In this document: in pieces, positions 1 to 4,996 of the stretch
Numbering within the stretch: the first letter of the stretch is position 1
Layout: each line of letters starts with the position of its first letter
Assembly: GCA_023264075.1 (NCBI GenBank)
Contig: JALQTG010000302.1
Coordinates: forward strand, 1 to 8,290
Reading direction: 5' to 3'
Source of the DNA: Crocinitomicaceae bacterium
GTDB taxonomy: Bacteria; Bacteroidota; Bacteroidia; Flavobacteriales_D; Crocinitomicaceae
Length of the DNA stretch: 8,290 nucleotides
Position numbers and translations under genes: made by a program
The notes under the pieces: generated by a model
What the model saw: only the letters and a program-made list of their open reading frames with translations
The model's database searches: none
What the model was told of the DNA's origin: nothing

Positions 1-1
1 C

Positions 2-127
2 AGTACTGAAGGTCATACTAGGTTTCATGAATTACACATGAATTTTTCTTTTTTACCTGAACGGCTTCGCTTTGAGGTGAAAAGGTTAACTTTGTTAGCA
101 GAATATTATGGAGAAAGATTTATTTGA
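2..127 (+). CDS. C-terminal tail of an unidentified upstream gene (partial)
   Basis: The frame beginning at base 2 stays open from the window edge to a TGA at 125-127, giving 41 residues. The composition is protein-like: a His/Phe-rich start, then an amphipathic, charged stretch (around PERLRFEVKRLTLLAEYYGE) that would suit a C-terminal helix. The other two + frames hit stops within about 40 bases. If real, it overlaps the following DUF493 gene by 20 bases, consistent with the tight packing of this block. I do not recognise the family, and 41 residues are too few to assign a function. The alternative is a chance open frame over a promoter region, since a TAnnTTTG box lies at 87-94. Confidence 0.4.
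   Translation, partial: STEGHTRFHELHMNFSFLPERLRFEVKRLTLLAEYYGERFI
87..94 (+). promoter_or_regulatory. Possible -7 promoter box (TAACTTTG) upstream of the DUF493 gene
   Basis: TAACTTTG matches the Bacteroidota -7 consensus TAnnTTTG exactly and ends 13 bases before the ATG at 108. No TTG -33 element is found 17-23 bases upstream, and the box lies inside a possible coding tail, so this may be chance or an internal operon promoter. Confidence 0.25.
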
Positions 128-377
128 TGGATTAAGAAAACAGTTGGAGGACCAAGATTGGCCTGCCCTGTATTTTTTTAAATTTATATGTCCCTCAGAC
201 GATGAGACAGTAGCTAGAATTGTTGGTCTTTTTGACGCACAGAGTGACATTAATTTTCATCCTTCAACCAAGGGGAATTACACAAGTATTTCGGTGAAAG
301 AAGTGATGTTGAGCGCGGAGCGCGTAATTGATGTGTACAAGGAAGCAGGCAAAGTAAAAGGGGTAATATCATTGTAA
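108..377 (+). CDS. DUF493 / YbeD-like small regulatory-fold protein
   Basis: An 89-residue cytoplasmic protein matching the DUF493 (YbeD/HP0495) family in length and pattern. It has an N-terminal helix (about residues 1-17), then a strand with YFFKFICPSDD near residues 22-32, a KGNYTSISV strand at about 55-63, a helix with SAERVIDVYKEAG, and the characteristic ending KVKGVISL. The family adopts a small ferredoxin/ACT-like alpha-beta fold. Its role is poorly defined; in enterobacteria YbeD has been suggested to relate to lipoate metabolism, but nothing nearby supports that here. The ATG at 108 has no clear Shine-Dalgarno, normal for this phylum, and gives the usual family length. The stop TAA shares its last base with the next ATG, suggesting translational coupling. 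Confidence 0.85.
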   Translation: MEKDLFDGLRKQLEDQDWPALYFFKFICPSDDETVARIVGLFDAQSDINFHPSTKGNYTSISVKEVMLSAERVIDVYKEAGKVKGVISL

Positions 378-787
378 TGGAAGCATTTTTTTTATTGGTA
401 ATTGATTTGCCGAAAGTGATCTTAAATGTGGCATGGGGAACATTGTTGGTGATTATCGCAATTATTTTGTACCGATTACTCTTACGAAGAATGAAGAGAG
501 ACGTGATGGATAACTCTGGTTTCGTGGTGCTCCATCGAAGTGAGAAAGAACCGGCATGGGGTGCAATTCAATTGTATTTTACTTCTGAAAAACCTGGAAA
601 AGGTATCTTTCGCTTATATGCAAAAGGGGGGCAGGCAGAATGGGTTCTATTTGATGGGGAATTTAAACCTGGAAATACGATTGTGAATTTTGATACTACT
701 AAAGTGCCTAATGGGTGGTATTATTATGAAGTGAAAACGGAAAATCAAAAAACGTACAAATTGCTTGAAATAAAGAATAAGGTTTAA
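377..787 (+). CDS. Small membrane-anchored beta-rich protein, function unknown
   Basis: A 136-residue protein I do not recognise. Residues about 14-36 form one hydrophobic membrane segment, followed at once by a basic cluster (LRRMKRD, about 36-42). By the positive-inside rule the C-terminal domain would then face the cytoplasm, though topology is uncertain for a single segment without a signal peptide. Residues about 48-134 are strand-rich, with alternating hydrophobics (GAIQLYF, GIFRLYAKG, EWVLFDGEF) and a final hairpin NGWYYYEVKTENQKTYKLLEI. This resembles an Ig/FlgD-like sandwich and, loosely, T9SS-type C-terminal domains. The ATG overlaps the DUF493 stop by one base (TAATG), so the two are probably translated together. 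No catalytic motif is visible. Confidence 0.75.
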   Translation: MEAFFLLVIDLPKVILNVAWGTLLVIIAIILYRLLLRRMKRDVMDNSGFVVLHRSEKEPAWGAIQLYFTSEKPGKGIFRLYAKGGQAEWVLFDGEFKPGNTIVNFDTTKVPNGWYYYEVKTENQKTYKLLEIKNKV

Positions 788-817
788 CGTTTTATAAAAA
801 AAGCTTATTTTCCCAGT

Positions 818-1456
818 ATGAGAAATTGGACGGCCATTTTACTAATCATCTTTTTTTCCGGAAGAATCTCAGCGCAAACAGAGAAGTTTCAGCCAGCTGG
901 TTCATTCAAAGCAGAAATAGGTTTAGCGAATAATGCATCCAACGAGGCTTTCCGTGATTTAATGCAAGGTCTTTTTAATATTACGGCGGGTTATCAGTAT
1001 ACTCTTCCTAATTCGCTTTCCTTTGGTGCAGGTATTCGACATAATTATTTTACTGTAAATCAGTTTAAGAATAACATTGACCTGCGCGGTGGAATCCATT
1101 TTGGTGGAGTGTATGGTAAAATTGGGATTGAGAATTATTACGGTCAATTTGGGATTGATATTGGCATTCGATCAGGGTATAATATGATGGCCTCTGTTAC
1201 AAATAAATGCAAAGAGGCTAACGAAGGGTTGAAGATTTTTGATGGTGGCTTTATCGAACCAGTCATCAACCTGGGTTTGTTAGCCGATGAACAAAGTTCG
1301 TTTTACTTGAATCTAACGTATGCATTCCATATGTTTAAGTTTCAACCTTATCACGTCTGTGAAAATGACTTTTCGGCCTATAGTCCTGAAGGTCTGGATA
1401 AAATCACGTCCTATTTCGTTATCGGATTCGGTTATTCATTTTATTTTGCACAGTAA
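818..1456 (+). CDS. Secreted outer-membrane beta-barrel protein
   Basis: A 212-residue protein with a Sec signal peptide. A hydrophobic core (AILLIIFF, about 6-13) leads to ISA at 17-19, with predicted signal peptidase I cleavage before Gln20. The mature part alternates aromatic/hydrophobic and polar residues in strand-sized blocks separated by Gly/Asn turns (for example NITAGYQYTL, LSFGAGIRHNYF, IHFGGVYGKIGI, GQFGIDIGIRSGY, FYLNLTYAFHMF). It ends with YFVIGFGYSFYF, a terminal aromatic strand typical of outer-membrane barrels. The size suggests about 8-10 strands. Cys131 and Cys181 lie in loop-like segments and could form a disulfide. It starts 30 bases after the previous gene, probably in the same transcript. 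The cargo or role is unknown; it is not recognisable as PorT or another named T9SS component. Confidence 0.8.
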   Translation: MRNWTAILLIIFFSGRISAQTEKFQPAGSFKAEIGLANNASNEAFRDLMQGLFNITAGYQYTLPNSLSFGAGIRHNYFTVNQFKNNIDLRGGIHFGGVYGKIGIENYYGQFGIDIGIRSGYNMMASVTNKCKEANEGLKIFDGGFIEPVINLGLLADEQSSFYLNLTYAFHMFKFQPYHVCENDFSAYSPEGLDKITSYFVIGFGYSFYFAQ

Positions 1457-1484
1457 TTTGTATGTTCAAGAAAAAAATAGAAAT

Positions 1485-1928
1485 ATGCATTACTTATTTA
1501 TTTCAATGGTTTTAGTTATTGCAGGGGCATGTGGTTCCATGAAGAAAACAGAGGAAAGACCGTTACAAGGAGATCAAATGGTGAAGAAGGCTACAATTGG
1601 AGAAATACCAAAAGATAATCCAACGACTGACATCGCACATGTTTCCCTTGAAGGGAGTCTGCTAAAAATTACTGTGTCTTACTCAGGTGGATGCGAAGAC
1701 CAAGTAATTGAGTTAGTTGGAAATGAAATGATCATGAAATCACTTCCTCCAAAACGTGCGATTACTCTGGTGCGTGACACCAAGGGCGACGCGTGTCGTG
1801 AATACATCACCAAAGAGCTGGTGTTTGATATTTCAAATTTAGCATACCAGAAAAATGAAGGAAGCGAAATTGTTCTGCAGCTTGCCGGATTTGAGGGAGA
1901 TATTCGTTACGTATATTCGGGAGAATGA
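1485..1928 (+). CDS. Lipoprotein of unknown function, coupled to the metal repressor
   Basis: A 147-residue predicted lipoprotein. The start at 1485 is chosen because it opens directly into a signal sequence (hydrophobic to residue 15) with lipobox-like AGAC, lipidated Cys16 followed by Gly-Ser. The longer open frame back to 1320 only overlaps the barrel gene out of phase. After a low-complexity tether (about 17-48) comes a beta-rich domain with AHVSLEGSLLKITVSYSGGC, KRAITLVRDTKGDAC and ELVFDISNLA. The only other cysteines, Cys70 and Cys104, could form a disulfide in the periplasm or at the surface. The TGA stop overlaps the next gene's ATG in an ATGA junction. I do not know the family; the coupling suggests, but does not prove, a role linked to metal homeostasis or envelope sensing. 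Confidence 0.75.
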   Translation: MHYLFISMVLVIAGACGSMKKTEERPLQGDQMVKKATIGEIPKDNPTTDIAHVSLEGSLLKITVSYSGGCEDQVIELVGNEMIMKSLPPKRAITLVRDTKGDACREYITKELVFDISNLAYQKNEGSEIVLQLAGFEGDIRYVYSGE

Positions 1929-2608
1929 GTAGTTTAATGTCTAAATCGCTCACGCAAAGTGAAGAAAATTATCTAAAGGCAATTTATAGTCTTGAAGAAC
2001 GCCATAGTGGTGCAATTTCTACAAACGACTTAGCCGAGGTAATGGACACCAAAGCGAGCTCTGTTACGGATATGATTAAACGTTTGTCAGAAAAGGAATT
2101 GGTATCCTACCAGAAATATCAAGGATGTTTATTGACCGATAAAGGCCGTCAAAAAGCACTTCGTACTATTCGGAAGCACCGCCTTTGGGAAGTGTTCTTG
2201 GTGGAAAAGTTGAATTTTGGTTGGGATGAAGTGCACGATATTGCAGAACAATTGGAACATATTCAGTCCACAGCATTAACGGATAAGCTAGAGTCTTTTT
2301 TGGAGTTTCCAAAGTTTGATCCCCATGGCGATCCCATTCCTAACAAAGCAGGAGAAATGCAACTCAGAAAAAACACTTGTAAGTTATCTGAACTAGAAGG
2401 GGGACCATCAGCAATTGTAATTGGCGTAGATGATGGTTCACCAAGCTTTCTGCAGTACCTGGATAGGCATAGTATTCAACTTGGAAGTGAAGTTCAACTC
2501 AAAGAAAAATTCGAATTTGATGGTTCCGCAACAGTCGTGATTAACGGGAAAGAACTAAACCTTTCACATACAGCACTGGTGAAGATTACAGTGCAAGTGA
2601 AGAACTAA
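1925..2608 (+). CDS. DtxR/MntR-family metal-dependent transcriptional repressor
   Basis: A 227-residue full-length DtxR-type regulator. Residues about 8-75 form the winged helix (SEENYLKAIYSLEE, then the recognition region with SSVTDMIKRLSEKELV and wing residues YQKYQGCLLTDKG). Residues about 76-140 form the metal-binding/dimerisation domain, with RKHRLWE (His85, Glu89) and VHDIAEQLEH (His104, Glu108, Glu111, His112), then the conserved FDPHGDPIPN. Residues about 158-225 match a FeoA/SH3-like domain. By alignment from memory, Glu108 occupies the DtxR Cys102 position, as in MntR-type Mn2+ sites, while Asn15 replaces DtxR Met10/MntR Asp8. It probably represses metal uptake genes when Mn2+ or Fe2+ is ample, but no transporter is in the window. 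Met5 (1937) is a possible alternative start; the ATGA overlap at 1925 favours the first ATG. Confidence 0.9.
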   Translation: MSSLMSKSLTQSEENYLKAIYSLEERHSGAISTNDLAEVMDTKASSVTDMIKRLSEKELVSYQKYQGCLLTDKGRQKALRTIRKHRLWEVFLVEKLNFGWDEVHDIAEQLEHIQSTALTDKLESFLEFPKFDPHGDPIPNKAGEMQLRKNTCKLSELEGGPSAIVIGVDDGSPSFLQYLDRHSIQLGSEVQLKEKFEFDGSATVVINGKELNLSHTALVKITVQVKN

Positions 2609-2620
2609 TAATGTTCTTTA
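2598..2620. terminator. Weak hairpin at the convergent repressor/Nudix junction
   Basis: AAGAAC (2600-2605) pairs with GTTCTT (2613-2618) around a 7-base loop, TAATAAT. A G-T pair and a T-A pair extend it to 2598-2620. It covers the repressor stop codon and the last codon of the Nudix gene. There are only 9 bases between the two genes, so any terminator must overlap coding sequence. The stem is AT-rich and the following T-run is short and broken, so termination strength is doubtful. Confidence 0.3.
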
Positions 2621-3229
2621 TTGGTTTTTAATCGCTTCAATGATAGCATGTAAAGAAGGGTACGTTTTTGACTTTAGTCGCTCAAATTCTTCTTTGTAGA
2701 ACCATTCGACCTTTTCTATGTCTTCCTCAGTTTGCGGAATTAGTTTTTGTTGATTGTCTGCTTCAAAAAGGAACCAATGTGTTTTTTTTAACACGTATTT
2801 TTGATACTTATAATAGACGTGCCAGGTGCAAGGAAGCGTTGTAATTAGGTGAATATCTGTTATACCGGATTCCTCCTTGATTTCCCGTTGCGCTCCATCT
2901 GAAGGTAATTCTTTTCTTTCCAATTTCCCTTTGGGAAGGTCCCATTTCCCCCAGCGATAGATGAAAAGGTAGTTGTGAGGTTTCTGCGTAGATTGAACGA
3001 CTCCTCCAGCAGCTTCCAAGTAGTGGAAGTTGGAGAAAAATTGTTCGATTTCTTCAAGGGGGTGGGCGGAAAGTACAGTTGCTTCACCTGTATATTTTTC
3101 AAGGTCCATAGCAAGCAGAGAAAGGTCTTTTGTTTTCAATGAAGGGAAATAAGGATCCAAAAAATCCGGTAATTTTCCAATTCCTTTCTTAAAAATTATT
3201 GCTTTATTTTCGATAAAAACTTTGTACAT
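2618..3229 (-). CDS. Nudix hydrolase
   Basis: A 203-residue protein with a perfect Nudix box (G-x5-E-x7-RE-U-x-EE-x-G-U) at residues 101-123, from GKLERKE to REIKEESGI. The acidic residues coordinate Mg2+ for hydrolysis of a nucleoside diphosphate linked to X. Upstream, WGKWDLPKGKL fits the strand leading into the box. About 75 N-terminal residues precede the catalytic domain; I cannot assign them a function. The exact substrate cannot be read from sequence. The start is set at Met of MYKVFIEN (3229); the frame continues upstream to 3292, but those residues would be antisense to pyrE and lie upstream of the predicted promoter. It diverges from pyrE with 7 bases between starts, so a nucleotide-metabolism role is plausible. 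Confidence 0.88.
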   Translation of the reverse strand: MYKVFIENKAIIFKKGIGKLPDFLDPYFPSLKTKDLSLLAMDLEKYTGEATVLSAHPLEEIEQFFSNFHYLEAAGGVVQSTQKPHNYLFIYRWGKWDLPKGKLERKELPSDGAQREIKEESGITDIHLITTLPCTWHVYYKYQKYVLKKTHWFLFEADNQQKLIPQTEEDIEKVEWFYKEEFERLKSKTYPSLHAIIEAIKNQ

Positions 3230-3232
3230 TTG
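3199..3232 (+). promoter_or_regulatory. pyrE promoter (TTG-N23-TACATTTG)
   Basis: TTG at 3199-3201, a 23-base spacer and TACATTTG at 3225-3232 match the Bacteroidota sigma-ABfr pattern. The predicted transcription start is within a few bases of the pyrE ATG at 3237, implying a leaderless or nearly leaderless mRNA. The -7 box contains the Nudix start codon on the opposite strand. Confidence 0.6.
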
Positions 3233-3236
3233 CGCT

Positions 3237-3878
3237 ATGATTATAGATCTTGATAACGCCTCAAAAATAGCAGAATATTTGCTGCAAATCAAGGCGATTA
3301 AACTTCAGCCCAAAGACCCTTTTACGTGGTCGTCTGGTTGGAAGTCTCCAATTTATTGCGATAATAGAAAAACATTATCTTATCCAAATGTACGTACGTT
3401 CATAAGACAGAGCTATACCCAAGCTATTTTGGATGAATTTGGTAAGCCAGATGTCATTGCAGGAGTAGCTACAGGGGGTATTGCCCAAGGAGTACTTGTT
3501 GCACAAGAGTTGGGTGTTCCTTTTGTTTATGTGCGCTCTTCTGCCAAGGGTCATGGACTTCAAAATATGATTGAAGGTCATTTTGAAGAAGGACAAAATG
3601 TAGTGGTTATCGAAGATTTGATTTCCACTGGAGGAAGCAGTTTAAAAGCCGTAGAAGCGTTGCGAGAAGGAGGTTTGACAGTTAGAGGTGTTGTGGCCAT
3701 TTTTTCCTATGGTTTTCAGCATGCTGTCGATGCATTTAAGGATTCTAATTGTCCATTAGTAGTATTGAGCAATTACGATGTGTTAATAGATAAGGCTTTG
3801 GCACAAGGTGCAATAGGTGAGCAGGATATGAATTCTTTGAAGGATTGGAGAGTAGCTCCAGATAACTGGAATAATTAA
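3237..3878 (+). CDS. pyrE: Orotate phosphoribosyltransferase
   Basis: A 213-residue enzyme that joins orotate to PRPP to make OMP, the fifth step of de novo pyrimidine synthesis, in the cytoplasm. The PRPP-binding loop VVVIEDLISTGGS is at residues 122-134, with the diagnostic acidic pair Glu126-Asp127. VIAGVATGGIAQG (73-85) is the preceding type I PRTase loop. SSAKGHGLQNMIEG (101-114) corresponds to the flexible catalytic loop. SSGWKSPIYCDNRKTLSYP (32-50) matches the conserved N-terminal orotate-site region. The ATG at 3237 is preferred over the in-frame TTG at 3222, which lies inside the -7 promoter region. The SRPBCC gene follows after 12 bases. Confidence 0.95.
   Translation: MIIDLDNASKIAEYLLQIKAIKLQPKDPFTWSSGWKSPIYCDNRKTLSYPNVRTFIRQSYTQAILDEFGKPDVIAGVATGGIAQGVLVAQELGVPFVYVRSSAKGHGLQNMIEGHFEEGQNVVVIEDLISTGGSSLKAVEALREGGLTVRGVVAIFSYGFQHAVDAFKDSNCPLVVLSNYDVLIDKALAQGAIGEQDMNSLKDWRVAPDNWNN
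3262..3292 (-). promoter_or_regulatory. Nudix gene promoter (TTG-N20-TATTTTTG) inside pyrE
   Basis: On the minus strand, TTG (3292-3290), a 20-base spacer and TATTTTTG (3269-3262) match the Bacteroidota promoter consensus exactly. The -7 box lies 32 bases upstream of the Nudix ATG, predicting a leader of roughly 25 bases. The element is wholly within the first 19 codons of pyrE. Confidence 0.55.
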
Positions 3879-3890
3879 ACAATAGAAATT

Positions 3891-4292
3891 ATGGTGATTG
3901 AAAGTCAGAAAGTAGAGGTTAGTGCCACTACAGAGGAGGTGTTTACATTTTTGTCGAATGCTCAAAATATTGAGGAGCTTTTACCTGCAGATAATATCAA
4001 GGACTTTCAAGCGACCGAGACTCAATGTTCTTTTAAAGTTCAAGGAGGAATTACAATTACCTTGATTCAGGAAAAGCTTGTTCCCAACAACGAAATTAAA
4101 ATGGTTTCTGGCGAGAAATCTCCATTTCCTTTTCACCTTACTATTCATATGGGTGAAGATGTAACTAAGCAAACCATAGGTTATATTCATTTTGACGGAG
4201 ATGTAAATCCTTTTTTAAAGATGATGGTTCAAAAACCATTGACTAACCTCTTTAATTACATGTCTCAAAAAATGAAAGAGAAATACGATTAG
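3891..4292 (+). CDS. SRPBCC-superfamily (START/Bet v 1-like) protein
   Basis: A 133-residue protein with the layout of small SRPBCC proteins. An opening strand ESQKVEVSA is followed by TTEEVFTFLSNAQNIEELLP (the two short helices after strand 1), then a run of strands (CSFKVQGGITITLIQEKLV, EIKMVSGE, FHLTIHMG, TIGYIHFDG). It closes with a long amphipathic helix, NPFLKMMVQKPLTNLFNYMSQKMKEKY, that would cap a hydrophobic cavity. Members bind hydrophobic ligands or act as small chaperone-like or cyclase-like proteins; the ligand here is unknown. It has no signal peptide, so is cytoplasmic. The position 12 bases after pyrE suggests cotranscription. From memory, a pyrE-SRPBCC pairing recurs in Flavobacteriia, but I could not verify this. 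Confidence 0.8.
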   Translation: MVIESQKVEVSATTEEVFTFLSNAQNIEELLPADNIKDFQATETQCSFKVQGGITITLIQEKLVPNNEIKMVSGEKSPFPFHLTIHMGEDVTKQTIGYIHFDGDVNPFLKMMVQKPLTNLFNYMSQKMKEKYD

Positions 4293-4312
4293 GAAGTAGT
4301 ATTTTACTTCCT
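4291..4312. terminator. Bidirectional hairpin spanning two convergent stop codons
   Basis: AGGAAGTA (4291-4298) pairs perfectly with TACTTCCT (4305-4312), an 8-bp stem with a 6-base loop. It includes the last two bases of the SRPBCC TAG stop and all of the reductase stop at 4304-4306. Only 11 bases separate the genes. The stem could end transcription both ways, but no strong T-run follows on either strand. Confidence 0.5.
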
Positions 4313-4843
4313 TCGTTGATAGTGTCGCTGAACTACTTGATTTAGATAAGTTCTAGTTTCGAGTAATTCAAAGTTGAGTTCCTGTGGTAAATCACCAAAT
4401 AAAGGGGCTCCCCCTCCCAATAAAATTGGAATGGTGGTAAGCGTTATTTCATCGATTAAGTCTTCGCTTAAGAAACTTCGTATAGTTCTTCCTCCATCGA
4501 TGTATAGCTGATTGTGACCCTTTTGATAGATTTCTTTTAGGATATCATGTAATGATCCTTTTACCAAATGCGCTTTGTCTGTGAGATTTGGAGGTAAATT
4601 ATTGAGTTGACGACTCAGAACAAATACAGGGATCTGATATGGCCAAGGGATGTTAAAGCTTAATACCGTTTCAAAGGTGGTTCGTCCCATTACAATTGCG
4701 TCACATCCGCGAATAAATTCCATATATCCCATGTCGTCGTTGTTGGGGTTAGGAAGTGTATGAAGCCAATCAATTTCGCCATTTTTGTCGGCAATAAAAC
4801 CATCGATACTTGTAGCAATAAATACCCTATTTTTTTTATTCAT
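4304..4843 (-). CDS. Dihydrofolate reductase-family (RibD C-terminal-like) oxidoreductase
   Basis: A 179-residue cytoplasmic protein of the DHFR/RibD-C family, predicted to use NADPH. Typical blocks are visible in order: RVFIATSIDGFIADKNGEIDWL (6-27), CDAIVMGRTTFE (47-58), the strand PVFVLSRQ (72-79), QLYIDGGRTIRSFLSEDLIDEITLTTIPILLGGG (112-145) and PLFG (147-150). This pattern fits the stand-alone family often labelled YyaP/YwjB-like, not canonical FolA, so folate reduction should not be assumed. The substrate is unknown. ATG at 4843 begins with MNKKNRVF, a normal start for the family. It is transcribed toward the SRPBCC gene and separated from the helicase gene upstream by 153 bases, so it probably has its own promoter. 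Confidence 0.88.
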   Translation of the reverse strand: MNKKNRVFIATSIDGFIADKNGEIDWLHTLPNPNNDDMGYMEFIRGCDAIVMGRTTFETVLSFNIPWPYQIPVFVLSRQLNNLPPNLTDKAHLVKGSLHDILKEIYQKGHNQLYIDGGRTIRSFLSEDLIDEITLTTIPILLGGGAPLFGDLPQELNFELLETRTYLNQVVQRHYQRRK

Positions 4844-4916
4844 GGAGTGATTTTAAGCAAATGAAGGATTACATAAGGTCCACTTTTTTTGATGCATTTA
4901 CATGAGTAATCTTTAC

Positions 4917-4924
4917 CAAATATA
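4917..4924 (-). promoter_or_regulatory. Candidate -7 box (TATATTTG) for the reductase gene
   Basis: TATATTTG on the minus strand matches TAnnTTTG exactly, 73 bases upstream of the reductase ATG, within the 153-base gap. No TTG -33 element sits at the usual spacing, so the assignment is tentative. Nothing else clear was seen in 4844-4996. Confidence 0.3.
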
Positions 4925-4996
4925 ACAATTCACAGCCACCAGAAATTAAATATCGTTGGAATTAACTTTGCTGATCGACACTCTTTTTGGAGCATG

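Noticed and set aside
1320..1484. N-terminal extension of the lipoprotein frame back into the barrel gene
   Set aside because: The added 55 residues overlap the barrel coding sequence out of phase and would bury the lipoprotein signal sequence internally; the ATG at 1485 opens directly into it.
3230..3292. Longer Nudix start at 3292
   Set aside because: The extra 21 residues are antisense to pyrE and contain the predicted Nudix promoter; MYKVFIEN at 3229 is the sensible start.
4963..4970. TAACTTTG on the + strand in the gap between the reductase and helicase genes, as a promoter for an antisense or small RNA
   Set aside because: There is no TTG at the correct spacing and no + strand gene or terminator downstream. 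A lone 8-base match in AT-rich DNA is expected by chance.
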